DNA from: JANXQE01 sp035651635
Lineage (GTDB): Bacteria; Verrucomicrobiota; Verrucomicrobiia; Limisphaerales; UBA8199
Direction: 5' to 3'
Length of the DNA stretch: 42,177 nucleotides
Assembly: GCA_035651635.1 (NCBI GenBank)
Contig: DASRFK010000004.1
Coordinates: forward strand, 1 to 42,177
This document shows positions 7,688 to 15,911 of the stretch, one piece after another; position 1 is the first letter of the stretch, and each line of letters opens with the position of its first letter. The notes under the pieces were generated by a model, which was not told the origin of the DNA, made no database searches, and was given only the letters and a program-made list of their open reading frames with translations. Made by a program: the position numbers and the translations under genes.

Positions 7688-8161
7688 TCAATCAGGCCCG
7701 CGCAGGGTTTCGACCGTGTTGGTGAGCAAGAGGGGGACTCGGCCGGCTCGAAATTGCCAGACGCAATCCACACGCACGCGGCGCAATTGCGGCGTAAGTG
7801 AGACCTGGGTGATCGTGGTATAGTTCGTCCCATAGGTAACGCCCGCGCCCTGTCCGGACAGGTCAAGAATCACGGGTTTGGCGGGGAAGTTGGTGGCCAC
7901 CAACTGATCCACGACCGGCCAGGACGAAACATTCCAGATCGCCGCGTGGGTGTCTTCCAACCGCTCGAGCGCCCGGGTGTTGGCCGCCAGCGCAAGGCCC
8001 GCTTTTTCCGCGCTCACAGTCGAAAAAGTATAGCCACCGACCAGACTGAGGACGGTGAGGCTGGCAATGGCCATTGCCACCACGACCTCAGCCAGGGTCA
8101 TGCCCAGTGCTTGAGCACGAGAGCCGCGGCCAGGGGGAGGGTCTGGAATCAGGCAGTGCAT
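7688..8161 (-). CDS. PilV-like minor pseudopilin
   Basis: 157 residues. A 20-residue basic leader ends in ALG and is followed by MTLAEVVVAMAIASLTVLSL, a typical class III prepilin site with Gly at -1 and Glu at +5 and one N-terminal hydrophobic helix. The body is a short pilin head with ALAANTRALERLEDTHAAIW after the helix and a beta-rich C-terminus (LRRVRVDCVWQFRAGR). It is the first gene of the pilV/pilW/pilX-like operon on the minus strand. No assembly ATPase, prepilin peptidase or secretin is present in this window, so these three must rely on genes elsewhere. Confidence 0.82.
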   Translation of the reverse strand: MHCLIPDPPPGRGSRAQALGMTLAEVVVAMAIASLTVLSLVGGYTFSTVSAEKAGLALAANTRALERLEDTHAAIWNVSSWPVVDQLVATNFPAKPVILDLSGQGAGVTYGTNYTTITQVSLTPQLRRVRVDCVWQFRAGRVPLLLTNTVETLRGPD

Positions 8162-8640
8162 GTCGGGGCTGTGGGGTTAACTTACTGAGACCGCCCAAAG
8201 CTCACTCATAAAACAAACCGCGCGCACTTCAAGTCTTCAGCAGCCACGATGCCAGCTACTTAGCCCCGCCGCTGCTTGCTATTGGCTCTCAGAATGGGAC
8301 AAATCCTTGGCCCGTTCCCCGACCCCCGGGGTCCCTGCACCAAAATGTACCACTAGCAGGACACTGGGTGTCTCGCCTTCAGGCGGGTGGGCCGGGTGAT
8401 AACCCGGTGATAGCGCGGTAGTTGCCGGTTGATTGTCGCGACCTCTTGCCCTGTCTCGACCCGGACGCAGCCAGTCGCCAGCGCCGGCTCCGAGCGAGCG
8501 ATCTCCAACTTGACCTCACACGCTGCCGTTTCAACGGGCATCCCCCAAATCCGCGAATGTCTAACACCAAATTGGATCGCTTAAACCCGAGCGAGCGCCT
8601 CCGTTTTTAACGGTTTTAGCGTTTTAACGTTCTAACCTTC
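8162..8640. other. intergenic region, nothing coding recognised
   Basis: About 480 bases upstream of the pilin operon. It contains a degenerate version of the type B arm (CTCGCCTTCAGGCGGG, about 8371) and a small inverted repeat, CCGGGTGATAACCCGG, starting about 8392. Near 8605-8637 there is a run of loosely repeated TTTTAACG/GTTTTAGCG units. The open frames here are short and unlike known proteins. A promoter for the pilin operon should lie in the left part, but I cannot point to one. Confidence 0.5.
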
Positions 8641-9012
8641 CTAGGGTTTGCGCTTGTGAATCATTAACCGGTTCCCATCGGGGTCAGCCACGGTCGCCAT
8701 CCAACAAACAGGGCTTTCCATTGGTTCGAAAACGAACTTCACCTTGGCCGCGCGCAATTTATCGACGTATCCCTGGAAATCATCGACTTCGAGCGCAGCT
8801 GCCGTTCCGTACGGGGAAGGCGGCCAATCCTTGCCTCCGCACATGAGCGCCAGACAGCCCGGGCCAATGTCATATTCGACCCATTGATCTTCCCCGGGCT
8901 TTTCTCCGAACCCGCGGGATTTTGTTAAGCCAAGCACGCCTTCGTAGAATGCCTTGGCCCGGCTCATGTCGGTAACCGCATAGCCGGTAAATGCGATCTC
9001 GAGGATTTGCAT
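8641..9012 (-). CDS. VOC-family (glyoxalase/bleomycin-resistance fold) protein
   Basis: 123 residues from the Met at 9012, preceded by AAAGGAA at good spacing. That favours this start over an upstream Met at 9036. It shows two beta-alpha-beta-beta-beta halves: MQILEIAFTGYAVTDMSRAK then AFYEGVLGLTKSRGF, and later ALEVDDFQGYVDKLRAAKV then VADPDGNRLMIHK. FYEGVLGL and ADPDGNR are standard markers of the vicinal oxygen chelate fold. The first metal-ligand position (usually His or Glu near the start) is Tyr/Thr here, so metal binding is uncertain. The substrate cannot be told. It stands alone, downstream of the amidohydrolase on the same strand. Confidence 0.85.
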   Translation of the reverse strand: MQILEIAFTGYAVTDMSRAKAFYEGVLGLTKSRGFGEKPGEDQWVEYDIGPGCLALMCGGKDWPPSPYGTAAALEVDDFQGYVDKLRAAKVKFVFEPMESPVCWMATVADPDGNRLMIHKRKP

Positions 9013-9240
9013 GGTGATTCCTTTGGTTGCTGGCAAACATCAATCCGCCGTCCAATACGCGCAAGTTCTAAAAATAAGTAGCGCATGCATTAGGACATTG
9101 GACCAGGAAGTGCCGAGAGAGGCCTTTCGATGCGCGGCTCACGAAAAGCCTCCACGACCGCAAAAGGATCCTGCACGGGAACCACGAACCCCGCCACTCC
9201 AATGTTTTCCCCGCTCCTATTCCTCATCTGCGGTTGCCCG

Positions 9241-9272
9241 GAATCTGCGGAGGTTCGAATCTGCGGAGGTTC
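9241..9272. repeat. 16-bp direct tandem repeat, two copies
   Basis: GAATCTGCGGAGGTTC occurs twice in perfect tandem, 9241-9256 and 9257-9272. The second copy runs into the stop codon of the amidohydrolase gene (9271-9273). It looks like a short duplication. Confidence 0.8.
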
Positions 9273-10908
9273 ATTGAAAGACAATCCGCCCGTCCAGAAT
9301 CGTAAGAATCACCCTGGCTTGATCGATTGTCGAAGGCTCGGATTTATGAATATCGCGGTCGAGCACCACCACGTCGGCCAATTTTCCCGGCGCGAGTGCT
9401 CCTTTGACTCCCTCGGTAAATTCGGCGTATGCCGATCCAACCGTGTAGGCGCGAATGGCTTCATCCAAAGAAATCTTCTGTTCCGGGATCCAGCCGTTGG
9501 GGTGGCGGCCATCCAGGGTTTGTCGGGTTACCGCTGCTTTGATTCCGAGCAATGGATTGAGCGGCGCCACGGTCCAATCCGATCCGAAAGCCAGCACCGC
9601 CCCGCTGTCGAGCAAGGATCGAAAGGCGTAGGCGGTCCGACTCCGTTCTTTGCCGACGCGCTTTTCGCACCAGCGCCCGTCATCCGCGGCATGGTACGGT
9701 TGCATCGACGCAATCACCTTTTGTTGAGCAAAGCGCGGGATTTCCTGAGGCCGCAAATGCTGCGCATGCTCGATGCGAAACCGGCGATCGCGCGCGCCGT
9801 TCGCCGCCGCCACTTCCGCATAGAGATCCAGAATGCGCAGGTTGGCCTCGTCTCCGATCGCATGAATCATCACCTGCAAGCCTGCGCGATCGGCCGCCTC
9901 AACCCGTTGCCGCATGATTCCTTCCGGAAACATCTGGTCGAATAGCAGCCCACGATTATTTGGGTCATCCGCATACGGCTCAAAAAAAAGGGCAGTCGAG
10001 CTGCCGAGACTGCCGTCCGAAAAGCCTTTCAGAATCCCGATCCGCAGCATGTCGCTGCCCAAGCCCGCGCGCGCTCCCGCCTCGAGCAACTTCTGCCCAC
10101 TGACAACCGATCGGGCCGCATAGATCCGCGTCAGAAGCTCGTTCCGACCGAGCATCTCCTCGTAAAGTTCGAGGTCATCATCGGTTGAAACGTCGGTCAG
10201 GCTGGTCACGCCGCACGCGGCGGCGTGCCGGGTTGCGGCGCGCGCGGCAGCACGTTTCTCCTCAATGGATTTGGCAGGGATCACGCGCTCGACCAGGTTC
10301 TGGGCCGAGTCTTTTAAAATCCCCGTAGGCTCGCCAGTCTTCCGGTCGCGCACAATCAAGCCGCCGGGAGGGTCAGGGGTATCACGCGTGATGCCGGCCA
10401 GGCGCAGCGCCAGGCTGTTGGCCAGGGCCATGTGGCCATCGAGCCGAGTAATCAGGGCCGGGTGTGCGGGCGTCACCGGATCGATCAGCCAGCGTGTCGG
10501 CAGCCGGCTCGAAGCGTGGGCCACTCCGTGCGCAGCGCCGGCTCCGGCGCCCCAATTTTCATGATCCCAATCTCCGCCTTGAACCCAACGGCCGCTGGGA
10601 AAAGTCCGGGCATATTCCCCTAAGCGCTGAACCAGCTGGGCCGGTGAAGCCGTGTTGCGCAGATCTACATTGGACAATGCGAATCCACCCGCGAGGAAAT
10701 GCACGTGCGCATCGTTAAACCCCGGCAGCACCGTCGCGTGCTCCACCTCCAGCACCCGGCTTTTTGGACCCGACAATGCGCGAATTTCAGCATTGGTTCC
10801 CACGGCGACAATGTGTTTGCCGGCCATGGCAACTGCTTCGCAGAAGGGTCGAGCCGGGTCCATGGTATGAACTGTTCCATCGAGCAAGATCAAATCTGGC
10901 GCAGGCAT
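9271..10908 (-). CDS. metal-dependent amidohydrolase, AepA/YtcJ type
   Basis: 545 residues, a full-length member of the amidohydrolase-3 group. The N-terminal beta sandwich carries ADLIL-like LILLDGTVHTMDP and AVAMAGKHIVAVG. The metal site begins with FNDAHVHF (HxH). Later ligands are seen in MIHAIGDEAN, RIEHAQHL and FGSDWTVAPLNPL. The C-terminus returns to the sandwich with GKLADVVVLDRDI. Proteins of this group hydrolyse amide or related bonds in unknown small molecules. There is no signal peptide, so it is probably cytoplasmic. It is divergent from the acetyltransferase/CstA pair. The true substrate is not inferable from sequence. Confidence 0.9.
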   Translation of the reverse strand: MPAPDLILLDGTVHTMDPARPFCEAVAMAGKHIVAVGTNAEIRALSGPKSRVLEVEHATVLPGFNDAHVHFLAGGFALSNVDLRNTASPAQLVQRLGEYARTFPSGRWVQGGDWDHENWGAGAGAAHGVAHASSRLPTRWLIDPVTPAHPALITRLDGHMALANSLALRLAGITRDTPDPPGGLIVRDRKTGEPTGILKDSAQNLVERVIPAKSIEEKRAAARAATRHAAACGVTSLTDVSTDDDLELYEEMLGRNELLTRIYAARSVVSGQKLLEAGARAGLGSDMLRIGILKGFSDGSLGSSTALFFEPYADDPNNRGLLFDQMFPEGIMRQRVEAADRAGLQVMIHAIGDEANLRILDLYAEVAAANGARDRRFRIEHAQHLRPQEIPRFAQQKVIASMQPYHAADDGRWCEKRVGKERSRTAYAFRSLLDSGAVLAFGSDWTVAPLNPLLGIKAAVTRQTLDGRHPNGWIPEQKISLDEAIRAYTVGSAYAEFTEGVKGALAPGKLADVVVLDRDIHKSEPSTIDQARVILTILDGRIVFQ

Positions 10909-11123
10909 GGCTTTGGTCGGCTAGTTCGGTTGTCCATCAGGTTTCCAGCCAAAGAGGGTAGAAGCGATCCCGGCTAAAGTCACGGTTGACCACGGGTTAA
11001 GAATATCGCGGAAAGAATTGCTTCTGTAGGACTCGATTTTAACATTGGGGCATCGACATCAAAATACGACAAGCAACTCTGGCCGACGCAGATACCGTCG
11101 CCGAGTTTAATCTGCGCCTGGCC

Positions 11124-11528
11124 ATGGAAACGGAGGATTTGCGACTGGATGCCGCTTGCGTTCGTGCCGGCGTTTCGGCGCTGCTGGCGGATTCCACGAA
11201 GGGTATTTATTTCGTCGCGGAGGTTAATGGCACGCTGGCCGGTCAGCTGATGATCACCTACGAATGGAGTGATTGGCGCAACGGCAATTTGTGGTGGATC
11301 CAAAGCGTGTACGTCCGGCCGGACTTTCGGCGCATGGGTATTTTCCGACAGCTCTTCAAACACCTGGAAGCATTGGCTCGCCAGCGGGAAGACGTGCGCT
11401 CGTTGCGATTGTACATGCATGAGGAGAACTCCACAGCCAGGCGTTCGTATGCGAAGCTGGGCATGCGCCAGACCAAGTACCAGGTGTTCGAACTCGAACT
11501 CGACCCCAATCACCCGGGCGGCGGATGA
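11124..11528 (+). CDS. GNAT-family N-acetyltransferase
   Basis: 134 residues from the first ATG. The acetyl-CoA-binding motif is VYVRPDFRRMGIFRQLFKH, and the later strand and helix are LRLYMHEENSTARRSYAKLGM. WSDWRNGNLWWIQS is typical of one GNAT subgroup. The frame is open upstream to a TAA at 11040, and it encodes IRQATLADADTVAEFNLRLA directly before the ATG. That is the expected first strand and helix of the domain. No ATG, GTG or TTG lies in that stretch, so translation may begin at a rare codon (ATC at 11058 or ATA at 11064). Alternatively the start may have been lost. The stop overlaps the next gene's start as ATGA, implying translational coupling with the transporter. The substrate is unknown. 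Confidence 0.85.
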   Translation: METEDLRLDAACVRAGVSALLADSTKGIYFVAEVNGTLAGQLMITYEWSDWRNGNLWWIQSVYVRPDFRRMGIFRQLFKHLEALARQREDVRSLRLYMHEENSTARRSYAKLGMRQTKYQVFELELDPNHPGGG

Positions 11529-13912
11529 AAAATATGGGGGCGAACCTATTCTGGCTGATCGTGGCCGCCGCCGGCGCATGCGGGTATGCCCAACTGGCCC
11601 TTGGCCGTGGCGAGTCAGTTAATTCCAGCTACATCCTGCTGGCCGCCTTGTGCAGTTACGCGATCGGCTACCGCTTTTACTCCAAATGGATCGCCGCGCG
11701 CGTGCTGATGCTCAATGATCGTCGCGCCACTCCTTGCGAAGTTCACGACGACGGACGGGATTTCGTCAGAACCAATAAATGGATTGTCTTTGGTCACCAT
11801 TTCGCCGCCATCTCCGGGCCGGGCCCTCTGGTTGGGCCGGTGCTCGCCGCCCAGTTCGGCTATTTGCCCGGCACGCTTTGGATCTTGATCGGCGTTACCC
11901 TGGGCGGGGCCGTGCAGGATTTGGTGATTCTATTCTGTTCCCTCAGGCGCGACGGAAAATCCCTCGGCCAGATGGTCAAAGAGGAGTTGAACACGACCGC
12001 CGGGGTGATCGCGCTGATTGCCATCCTGGCGATCATGACCATTCTGCTATCGGTGTTGGGGCTGGTGGTGGTCAAAGCGCTCGCGGATAGTCCGTGGGGC
12101 GTTTTTACCGTCGGCGCCACGATCCCGATCGCCCTGTTCATGGGTAATTACCTGCGCTTTTGGCGCGTGGGAAAAGTATTGGAAGCCTCGGCTGTTGGAG
12201 TCGGCCTGCTGCTGCTGGCGGTTTGGGGCGGCAAACTCGTTCATCAGGATCCCGGCTGGGCTCAGGTCTTTGGACTGCGCGACATCACTCTGGCCTGGAC
12301 CATTATCGGGTATGGTCTGGCTGCTAGTGTTTTGCCCGTATGGCTGCTGCTTGCACCCAGAGATTATCTGAGCACGTTTCTCAAACTCGGCACGATCTTC
12401 GCCCTGGCGGCTGGGATCTTCCTCGTTCTGCCGGACCTGCGGATGCCGGCCTTTACGCGGTTTATTGACGGGTCGGGCCCGGTGGTGGCGGGAAAGATTT
12501 TTCCATTCTGTTTCATCACGATTGCCTGCGGAGCCATTTCCGGTTTCCACACGCTCATTAGCAGCGGCACCACGCCCAAACTCCTGACCCGCGAATCGTA
12601 TGCGCGGCCGATTGGCTACGGCGCCATGTGCCTGGAATCGCTGGTCGCCATCATGGCACTCATCGCCGCCTGCACTCTCGAGCCGGGCGTTTACCTGAGC
12701 ATGAACGTCAAAGCGGACCCGGCCGCCACAGTTGCGAAGATGACTTCACTCGGATTTCCCGTCACGCAGGGTCACATGGTTCAACTCGCCCATGATCTCG
12801 GCGAAAAAACGCTCTTCGGCCGAACCGGGGGCGCGGCGACTTTGGCCGTGGGCATGGCGCAAATTTTTTCCAAAACGGTCAATGGCCGTGGGCTCGATCT
12901 CTGGTATCACTTCGCGATCATGTTCGAAGCGCTGTTCATCCTCACGACGCTGGATGCGGGCACGCGCGTTGGACGTTATTTGCTTCAGGATATGCTCGGT
13001 CAATTATGGAAGCCGCTGGGCGATACGCGCCGGACCGGAGCGAACCTTCTCGCCAGCATTTTGATGGTGGCGGCCTGGGGATATTTTCTGATCCAGGGTG
13101 TGCGCGACCCACTGGGAGGCATCAATTCCCTCTGGCCGCTATTTGGCATTGCCAACCAGCTCCTGGCGGCCATTGCCTTGTGTCTGGCGACCACAGTAAT
13201 TCTTAAAATGCAGTTGACCACGCAAAAAAATGTCCCTGCCCCTGTTGGCGGGACCACACGCCCCACGACTGCAGCATTGGCCCACCCTGCCCTGGCCCTC
13301 ATTACCTTTGGCCCTTTGCTTTGGCTTTTGGCCGTCACGATGACGGCCGGAATCCAAAAAATTGGCAATCCCGATCCGCGAATCGGATTTCTGGCCCAGG
13401 CTGGAATGTTGCGCATGGCACGCGGCTCCCTCGAAAATGCGCTCGCAATGGCGAAGACCACTGGCTCAGCAGAGGCCATCGCCGCGGCGGAACAAACGCT
13501 GCGAACCAATACCGTCCTCCGGTTCAACAACCTGCTCGACGCGGCCGTGGCGTTGGTACTGCTGGGCTTGACCGCCGCCATTGTCCTGGTCAGCGCGCGA
13601 CAATGGTTCCTGTTGCTGGCCCGGCGCAAAGCCCCGGAGTTGCGTGAAACCGAGCCCGTATGGTTGACGCAAACCGAGATCGGCGCCGCCAGTTCAGCGC
13701 GCTTGGCGGGCCTGGTTCCACTGGCGCTCGCTTTGGCCAAGGAGTTATCGGTCGAAGCTTCCTTGGAACGGGCGCAACAACACACAGCGATTTGTCAATG
13801 CGAGCAATGTCCCAGCGACACTGAAGTCTCGCAGTCGACCGTCAAAACCAACTCCCAGCTTTACGTCGAGGTGACGCAGCACCGGTTCAAAGGGGTGACC
13901 CGGTGCTGCTGA
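11525..13912 (+). CDS. cstA: CstA-family carbon starvation / peptide transporter
   Basis: 795 residues with many membrane spans. Family signatures are YRFYSKWIAARVL near the N-terminus, then NKWIVFGHHFAAISGPGPLVGPVLAA, GAVQDLVILFCSLRRDGKSLG and GFHTLISSGTTPKLL. LWPLFGIANQLLAAIAL follows in the C-terminal half. CstA and its relatives take up peptides or pyruvate across the inner membrane during carbon limitation. The N-terminus overlaps the GNAT gene by four bases (ATGA). The C-terminal tail after the last span is unusual. It has CQCEQC about 40 residues from the end and finishes in RCC, which could bind metal or form disulfides. A long loop (AQAGMLRMARGSLENALAMAKTT) before the final spans is also family-like. 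Confidence 0.93.
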   Translation: MKNMGANLFWLIVAAAGACGYAQLALGRGESVNSSYILLAALCSYAIGYRFYSKWIAARVLMLNDRRATPCEVHDDGRDFVRTNKWIVFGHHFAAISGPGPLVGPVLAAQFGYLPGTLWILIGVTLGGAVQDLVILFCSLRRDGKSLGQMVKEELNTTAGVIALIAILAIMTILLSVLGLVVVKALADSPWGVFTVGATIPIALFMGNYLRFWRVGKVLEASAVGVGLLLLAVWGGKLVHQDPGWAQVFGLRDITLAWTIIGYGLAASVLPVWLLLAPRDYLSTFLKLGTIFALAAGIFLVLPDLRMPAFTRFIDGSGPVVAGKIFPFCFITIACGAISGFHTLISSGTTPKLLTRESYARPIGYGAMCLESLVAIMALIAACTLEPGVYLSMNVKADPAATVAKMTSLGFPVTQGHMVQLAHDLGEKTLFGRTGGAATLAVGMAQIFSKTVNGRGLDLWYHFAIMFEALFILTTLDAGTRVGRYLLQDMLGQLWKPLGDTRRTGANLLASILMVAAWGYFLIQGVRDPLGGINSLWPLFGIANQLLAAIALCLATTVILKMQLTTQKNVPAPVGGTTRPTTAALAHPALALITFGPLLWLLAVTMTAGIQKIGNPDPRIGFLAQAGMLRMARGSLENALAMAKTTGSAEAIAAAEQTLRTNTVLRFNNLLDAAVALVLLGLTAAIVLVSARQWFLLLARRKAPELRETEPVWLTQTEIGAASSARLAGLVPLALALAKELSVEASLERAQQHTAICQCEQCPSDTEVSQSTVKTNSQLYVEVTQHRFKGVTRCC

Positions 13913-13929
13913 AGCGCTAAAAACGATAC

Positions 13930-14505
13930 ATGCAACGCATTGGCTTATTCGGTGGTTCTTTTGACCCAGTCCATACCGGCCACTTGTTGGTGGCGCAAGC
14001 CGCGCGCGAGGAACTGCGACTAAATCGGCTGTACTTCGTGCCGGCCGCCCAATCGCCTTTCAAGCCGGAGCGCGAGCCAACTCCCGCCAAGGAACGATTG
14101 CGCTTGCTGCGACTGGCCCTGGCGGGTTGGGACTGGTGCGAGATTGACGAGCAGGAGATCCGCCGCGGCGGGGTTTCCTATACCATTGACACGGTCCGTG
14201 ATTATGTCGGCCGTCTCTCGGGGGCTGAACTGTTCTACCTAATCGGAGCCGACCAGGTCAGCCAGCTCATAAAATGGCGCGCCGCCGAGGAACTGGCACG
14301 CTTGGCGGAGTTTGTCGTTATCCCTCGGCCTGGCCAGAACTCTGCCATGGTGCCGGCGCCCTTTCGCGGCCGCCAATTGTCCGGCTTTCCAGTGGCGATT
14401 TCTTCGTCTCAAATTCGGGCACGAGTCAAAGCCGGACTGCCGCTCGAACCGTTGGTGCCGCGGGCGGTAGCTGAAGCGATCCGTAATAATGGGCTTTATC
14501 TTTAG
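13930..14505 (+). CDS. nadD: nicotinate-nucleotide adenylyltransferase
   Basis: 191 residues, normal length for NadD. It transfers AMP from ATP to nicotinate mononucleotide to give deamido-NAD in NAD synthesis. The nucleotidyltransferase motif IGLFGGSFDPVHTGHL is at the N-terminus, and ISSSQIRARV, the second nucleotide-binding motif, is near the C-terminus. FYLIGADQVSQLIKW is the usual central strand-helix. The start ATG at 13930 lies 17 bases after cstA. rsfS follows 26 bases downstream, the common nadD-rsfS pairing of bacteria. Confidence 0.96.
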   Translation: MQRIGLFGGSFDPVHTGHLLVAQAAREELRLNRLYFVPAAQSPFKPEREPTPAKERLRLLRLALAGWDWCEIDEQEIRRGGVSYTIDTVRDYVGRLSGAELFYLIGADQVSQLIKWRAAEELARLAEFVVIPRPGQNSAMVPAPFRGRQLSGFPVAISSSQIRARVKAGLPLEPLVPRAVAEAIRNNGLYL

Positions 14506-14531
14506 CCGGTTCTAATCCAATTTTCCCCTAG

Positions 14532-14894
14532 ATGGATTCAAGAAAACTGGCGTTGCTTTGCCGGACATTGGCAGAGAACAGGAAAGCGGAGGATATCGCC
14601 ATCTTGGATGTGCGGGATCTCTCGTCGGTGACCGACTATTTCGTCCTGGCCTCCGGCACCAGTGAACCACACCTGCGGGCCATTGTCGATGAGCTCACCG
14701 AAAAATTACGCGACGAACATGGACTCCGGCCACGCGCCGTGGACGGCACGTTCCAAGCCGCCTGGGTGGTGTTGGACTTTTTTGATGTCATCGTGCACGT
14801 GATGCGGCAGGACGTCCGGGAGCGATACGATCTGGAGACACTGTGGGGCGATGCTCCCCGGATTCGGTCACGCAAAAAAGCGCAGGCCGCTTAG
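14532..14894 (+). CDS. rsfS: ribosome silencing factor RsfS (YbeB/Iojap)
   Basis: 120 residues, full length. The family core DVRDLSSVTDYFVLASGTS, HLRAIVDELTEKL and WVVLDFFDVIVHVM is intact. RsfS binds ribosomal protein L14 and blocks joining of the subunits when nutrients are short. It directly follows nadD, as in many bacteria. The C-terminus ends in a basic tail (RSRKKAQAA). A hairpin begins right at the stop codon. Confidence 0.95.
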   Translation: MDSRKLALLCRTLAENRKAEDIAILDVRDLSSVTDYFVLASGTSEPHLRAIVDELTEKLRDEHGLRPRAVDGTFQAAWVVLDFFDVIVHVMRQDVRERYDLETLWGDAPRIRSRKKAQAA

Positions 14895-14915
14895 GCTCGG
14901 GTCTTGCACCCGAGC
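14895..14915 (+). terminator. hairpin after rsfS, possible terminator
   Basis: GCTCGGGT and ACCCGAGC form an 8-bp perfect stem around a five-base loop, immediately after the rsfS stop. No T-run follows, so an intrinsic terminator is not certain. It could instead be a small palindromic repeat between two convergent genes. Confidence 0.45.
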
Positions 14916-14946
14916 TGAACCTTGCCCGGAATCCGAAAAAACATTC

Positions 14947-15231
14947 CTAAGCGGGATTGGGGGGCATTTCGCTGGCGGCGCGCACCATCTCGTCCAGCAG
15001 CTTCTTAAACTCATCCAAACCCGGGGCGGGGATGATGATCGTGTCCCGCCGGCCGCCGACATCCTCCGTAATCCGTAAGAAGCGGCCGCGCGGATTTTCC
15101 TTTAACGCAAACAAAAAGGTTTTGCGCTCGATCTGGACCTTGTCGGAGCGCAGGGTTTCCTCATTGACGGGGGGTTTGGGGGAACCGTACGGACGATTAC
15201 CGAAAGGCGATGGACGCTCGTTTGAAATCAT
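14947..15231 (-). CDS. PUR-domain nucleic-acid-binding protein (DUF3276 type)
   Basis: 94 residues from the Met at 15231. A flexible Gly/Pro/Asn-rich N-terminus is followed by one PUR repeat: VQIERKTFLFALKENPRGRF, then LRITEDVGGRRDTIIIPA and FKKLLDEMV. Bacterial single-repeat PUR proteins dimerise and bind single-stranded DNA or RNA, as shown for the Borrelia homologue. The N-terminal stretch before 15231 (MPSRGDRTGKCS) is unlike the family, so I prefer the inner start. The gene is convergent with rsfS. The specific role here is unknown; housekeeping RNA or DNA binding is the likeliest. Confidence 0.85.
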   Translation of the reverse strand: MISNERPSPFGNRPYGSPKPPVNEETLRSDKVQIERKTFLFALKENPRGRFLRITEDVGGRRDTIIIPAPGLDEFKKLLDEMVRAASEMPPNPA

Positions 15232-15309
15232 ACTGCATTTCCCTGTGCGGTCGCCCCTTGAAGGCAACTCGACTACTACACCTAAAAGGTTAACGACAAT
15301 AAGGGTTTG

Positions 15310-15864
15310 TCAACTGCGGAATTTCCCCGGCAAATGAGACGCCCCAACAAAGCGCATCTCATCCGGAGGATTAGAGACGCGCCAAAGATAAACACCCAGG
15401 CCGGCGAGCAATAGCACATTGACGCTAGTCGAGAGCAAGTGCCACCCCCGAAAACTGCTGGCGGCGGCCTGCCGTTCCTCGGCTCGAGTGGCGGGGCTGT
15501 ACTGGATCAGCAGATTGGCTTTTAACTTGGGTTGCAGCCCATAGGTCTGGGCGATCCCGCCCAAAAAAAGCACAAAAATCAGCGCCAGCCAGAAGCGTTG
15601 GGGATATTTCCCAAAATAGAGCCATTCAGCCCCAGTGTGCAGTAGAGCGATCAACGCGCAGAACAGGAACAGGATGAAACAGCGTCCGGCGAGCGCCTGG
15701 CCAATGGCGGCCGAAAAGTACGGGAAACTCTTCGGGCCCAGAAGCTCCCGCATGGTGCTCGAACCAGTGGCCGGTTCGAGCACGAATACGAAAAAGGCCA
15801 AGCTGCCGAACCACACCGCGGCGTTGAGAAGCCCAACGAATCGCAACAGCCCGATAACAATCAC
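15310..15864 (-). CDS. DUF4149-type four-span membrane protein
   Basis: 184 residues with about four membrane spans: LLRFVGLLNAAVWFGSLAFF near the N-terminus, CFILFLFCALIALLH, FWLALIFVLFLGGIAQTY and LLSTSVNVLLLAGLGVYLW. The first span with W-G-S and a following FVLEPA fits the DUF4149/TMEM205-like group of inner-membrane proteins, whose function is unknown. It lies 47 bases downstream of the PhoH gene on the same strand and may be in its operon. The C-terminal tail is short and polar. Confidence 0.75.
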   Translation of the reverse strand: MIVIGLLRFVGLLNAAVWFGSLAFFVFVLEPATGSSTMRELLGPKSFPYFSAAIGQALAGRCFILFLFCALIALLHTGAEWLYFGKYPQRFWLALIFVLFLGGIAQTYGLQPKLKANLLIQYSPATRAEERQAAASSFRGWHLLSTSVNVLLLAGLGVYLWRVSNPPDEMRFVGASHLPGKFRS

Positions 15865-15911
15865 GGGGCCACCGTAGGAAAAAGCCCCGGCTGAGCCAAG
15901 CGGATTTGGCT

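Noticed and set aside
8353..8541. Short open frame on the minus strand upstream of the pilin operon
   Set aside because: Sixty-odd residues without any family pattern or start signal; overlaps other frames of similar length and includes repeat sequence.
9250..9262. GGTTCGAATC, as in a tRNA T-loop
   Set aside because: No acceptor or anticodon stem can be formed around it; it belongs to the 16-bp tandem repeat.
9090..9284. Minus-strand frame with GVAGFVVPVQDPFAVVEA, faintly like a glycosyltransferase tail
   Set aside because: Only a dozen residues look suggestive, the frame is short and it overlaps the amidohydrolase end. Not enough to support a gene remnant.
10980..11579. 199-codon frame on the minus strand opposite the acetyltransferase
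   Set aside because: It lies antisense to a clear GNAT domain and has no family features of its own.
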